Shown here: positions 63,111 to 64,000 of the stretch, piece after piece
Layout: each line of letters opens with the position of its first letter
Numbering within the stretch: the first letter of the stretch is position 1
From: Metallyticus violacea
Taxonomy: Eukaryota; Arthropoda; Insecta; Mantodea; Metallyticidae
Direction: 5' to 3'
NCBI GenBank assembly: GCA_030762175.1
Contig: CM060834.1
Coordinates: 62,539,501 to 62,603,500, forward strand
DNA length: 64,000 bases
Notes under the pieces: generated by a model
Told to the model about the DNA's origin: nothing
Database searches by the model: none
Seen by the model: the letters and a program-made list of their open reading frames with translations, nothing else
Translations under genes and position numbers: made by a program

Positions 63111-64000
63111 GTTTGATCGCCTCAGAAAACCATAAAATCAAGAAAGGTTATCGAAAAGAAAGCATTTATTTCGATGGTTGGAAACTTCATTAGAATCACT
63201 TTTTTTCCGTTCTTATTTGAGATAACTGGTTCTCTTTCATTTCTCTACTTTGATAGCCTTATAAAAGCATATTATGCGGAAAGTATCTCGAAGAGAAAAA
63301 ATTTTTTTTTCCAAGTTTGGAAACTTCAAAAGAATCGCGGTTTGTTGCGTTTCAAATGGAGATAACTATTTCCCCGTCATTATTATAGTTTGATCGCCTC
63401 AGAAATCAATAAAATGAAGAAAGGTTTCGTGAAAAGAAAGCATTTATTTCGATGGTTGGAAACTTCATTAGAATCACTTTTTTTCGTTCTTCTATGAGAT
63501 AACAGGTTCTCTTTCATTTTTCTACTTAGATAGCCTTAGAAAAGCATATTCTGCGCAAAGAATCTCGAAAAGAAAAAAAGTTTTTTAGAAATTGGAAACT
63601 TCAAAAGAATCGCGTTTTGTTGCGTTTCAAATAGGAGATAACTATTTCTCCTTCATTATTCTATTTTGATAGGCTTAGAAAACCATAACATGAAGAAAGT
63701 TTCGCCAAAAGGAAACATTTATTTCGATGAATGGAAACTTCATTAGAATCACTTTTTATTCGTTCTTATTTGAGATAACTGGTTCTCTTTCATTTTTCTT
63801 CTTTGATAGCCTTATAAAAGCATATTATGCGGAAAGAATCTCGAAAAGAAAAAAATTTTTTTCGAAGTTTGGAAACTTCAAAGGAATCGCAATTTGTTGC
63901 GTTTCAAATGGAGATAACTATTTCTCCTTCATTATTCTAGTTTGATAGCCTTAGAAAACCATAAAATTAAGAAAGATTCGCGAAAAGGAAAGATTGATTT

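Larger units (their letters stand above)
53859..64000 (-). repeat. Satellite B tandem array, continuation
   Basis: The same alternating 138-bp units continue past the SINE to the window end with no other insertion. A shortened unit occurs near 55815 (TTCGAGAAGAAACTTC, about 7 bp lost). The array runs off the window. Confidence 0.95.

Noticed and set aside
14259..63945. Dozens of plus-strand frames of 60-97 codons beginning MVGNFI or METSL in satellite B
   Set aside because: They recur with the 276-bp dimer, are low complexity (F, S, K, I rich), are often broken by single-base changes in A/T runs, and end at the TAG of TTCTAG in each dimer. Nothing suggests selection on protein.
14149..64000. 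CENP-B-box-like TTTCGATGGTTGGAAAC in type-1 B units
   Set aside because: It shares GTTGGAAAC with the mammalian box, but TTCG is at the wrong spacing and the essential CGGG is absent.
1..64000. CRISPR array
   Set aside because: There are regular repeats, but no alternation of short identical repeats with unique spacers, and no cas genes. The units are fully tandem.

Overview
This window is essentially all satellite DNA, with no protein-coding gene I can support. It is very AT-rich and full of A and T homopolymers. It holds two large tandem arrays, a short complex transition between them, and one tRNA-derived SINE. The SINE, the (CCTAA)n/(TTAGG)n-like tracts in the transition and the megasatellite structure suggest a eukaryote, most likely an insect or other arthropod, in constitutive heterochromatin. 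The species cannot be named from the sequence. Every open frame of 60-97 codons is a recurring low-complexity read-through of a repeat unit.

Layout. (1) About 1-12650: satellite A, long units of about 235-245 bp mixed with shortened units of about 130-170 bp, with larger blocks repeated at about 1.55, 1.94 and 2.2 kb. (2) About 12651-14148: a transition of diverged 'C' units carrying CCTAA tracts. Its orientation flips several times, and it ends in a 239-bp inverted repeat (13502-13740 and 13910-14148) around one 169-bp unit. (3) About 14149-64000: satellite B, built of 138-bp units alternating in two types to give a dimer of about 276 bp. It includes large segmental duplications inside the array, such as a tandem pair of 2478-bp blocks, a tandem pair of 1341-bp blocks, and a copy of the array edge placed in the interior. 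(4) 53547-53850: a SINE inserted in a B unit, with a target-site duplication of about 10 bp.

Main inference. Satellite A, the C units and the reverse complement of satellite B share a collinear core, a stretch like GCTTTTCTAAGGCTATcAAAc followed by a GATAAATGAAAGAGA-like stretch. They therefore look like branches of one repeat superfamily, with A and B in opposite orientation and the switch at the inverted repeat near 13.5-14.15 kb. No system of interacting genes is visible. The biology here is satellite amplification, strand switching, unequal exchange or conversion, and one later retroposon insertion. All identities and offsets were judged by eye.
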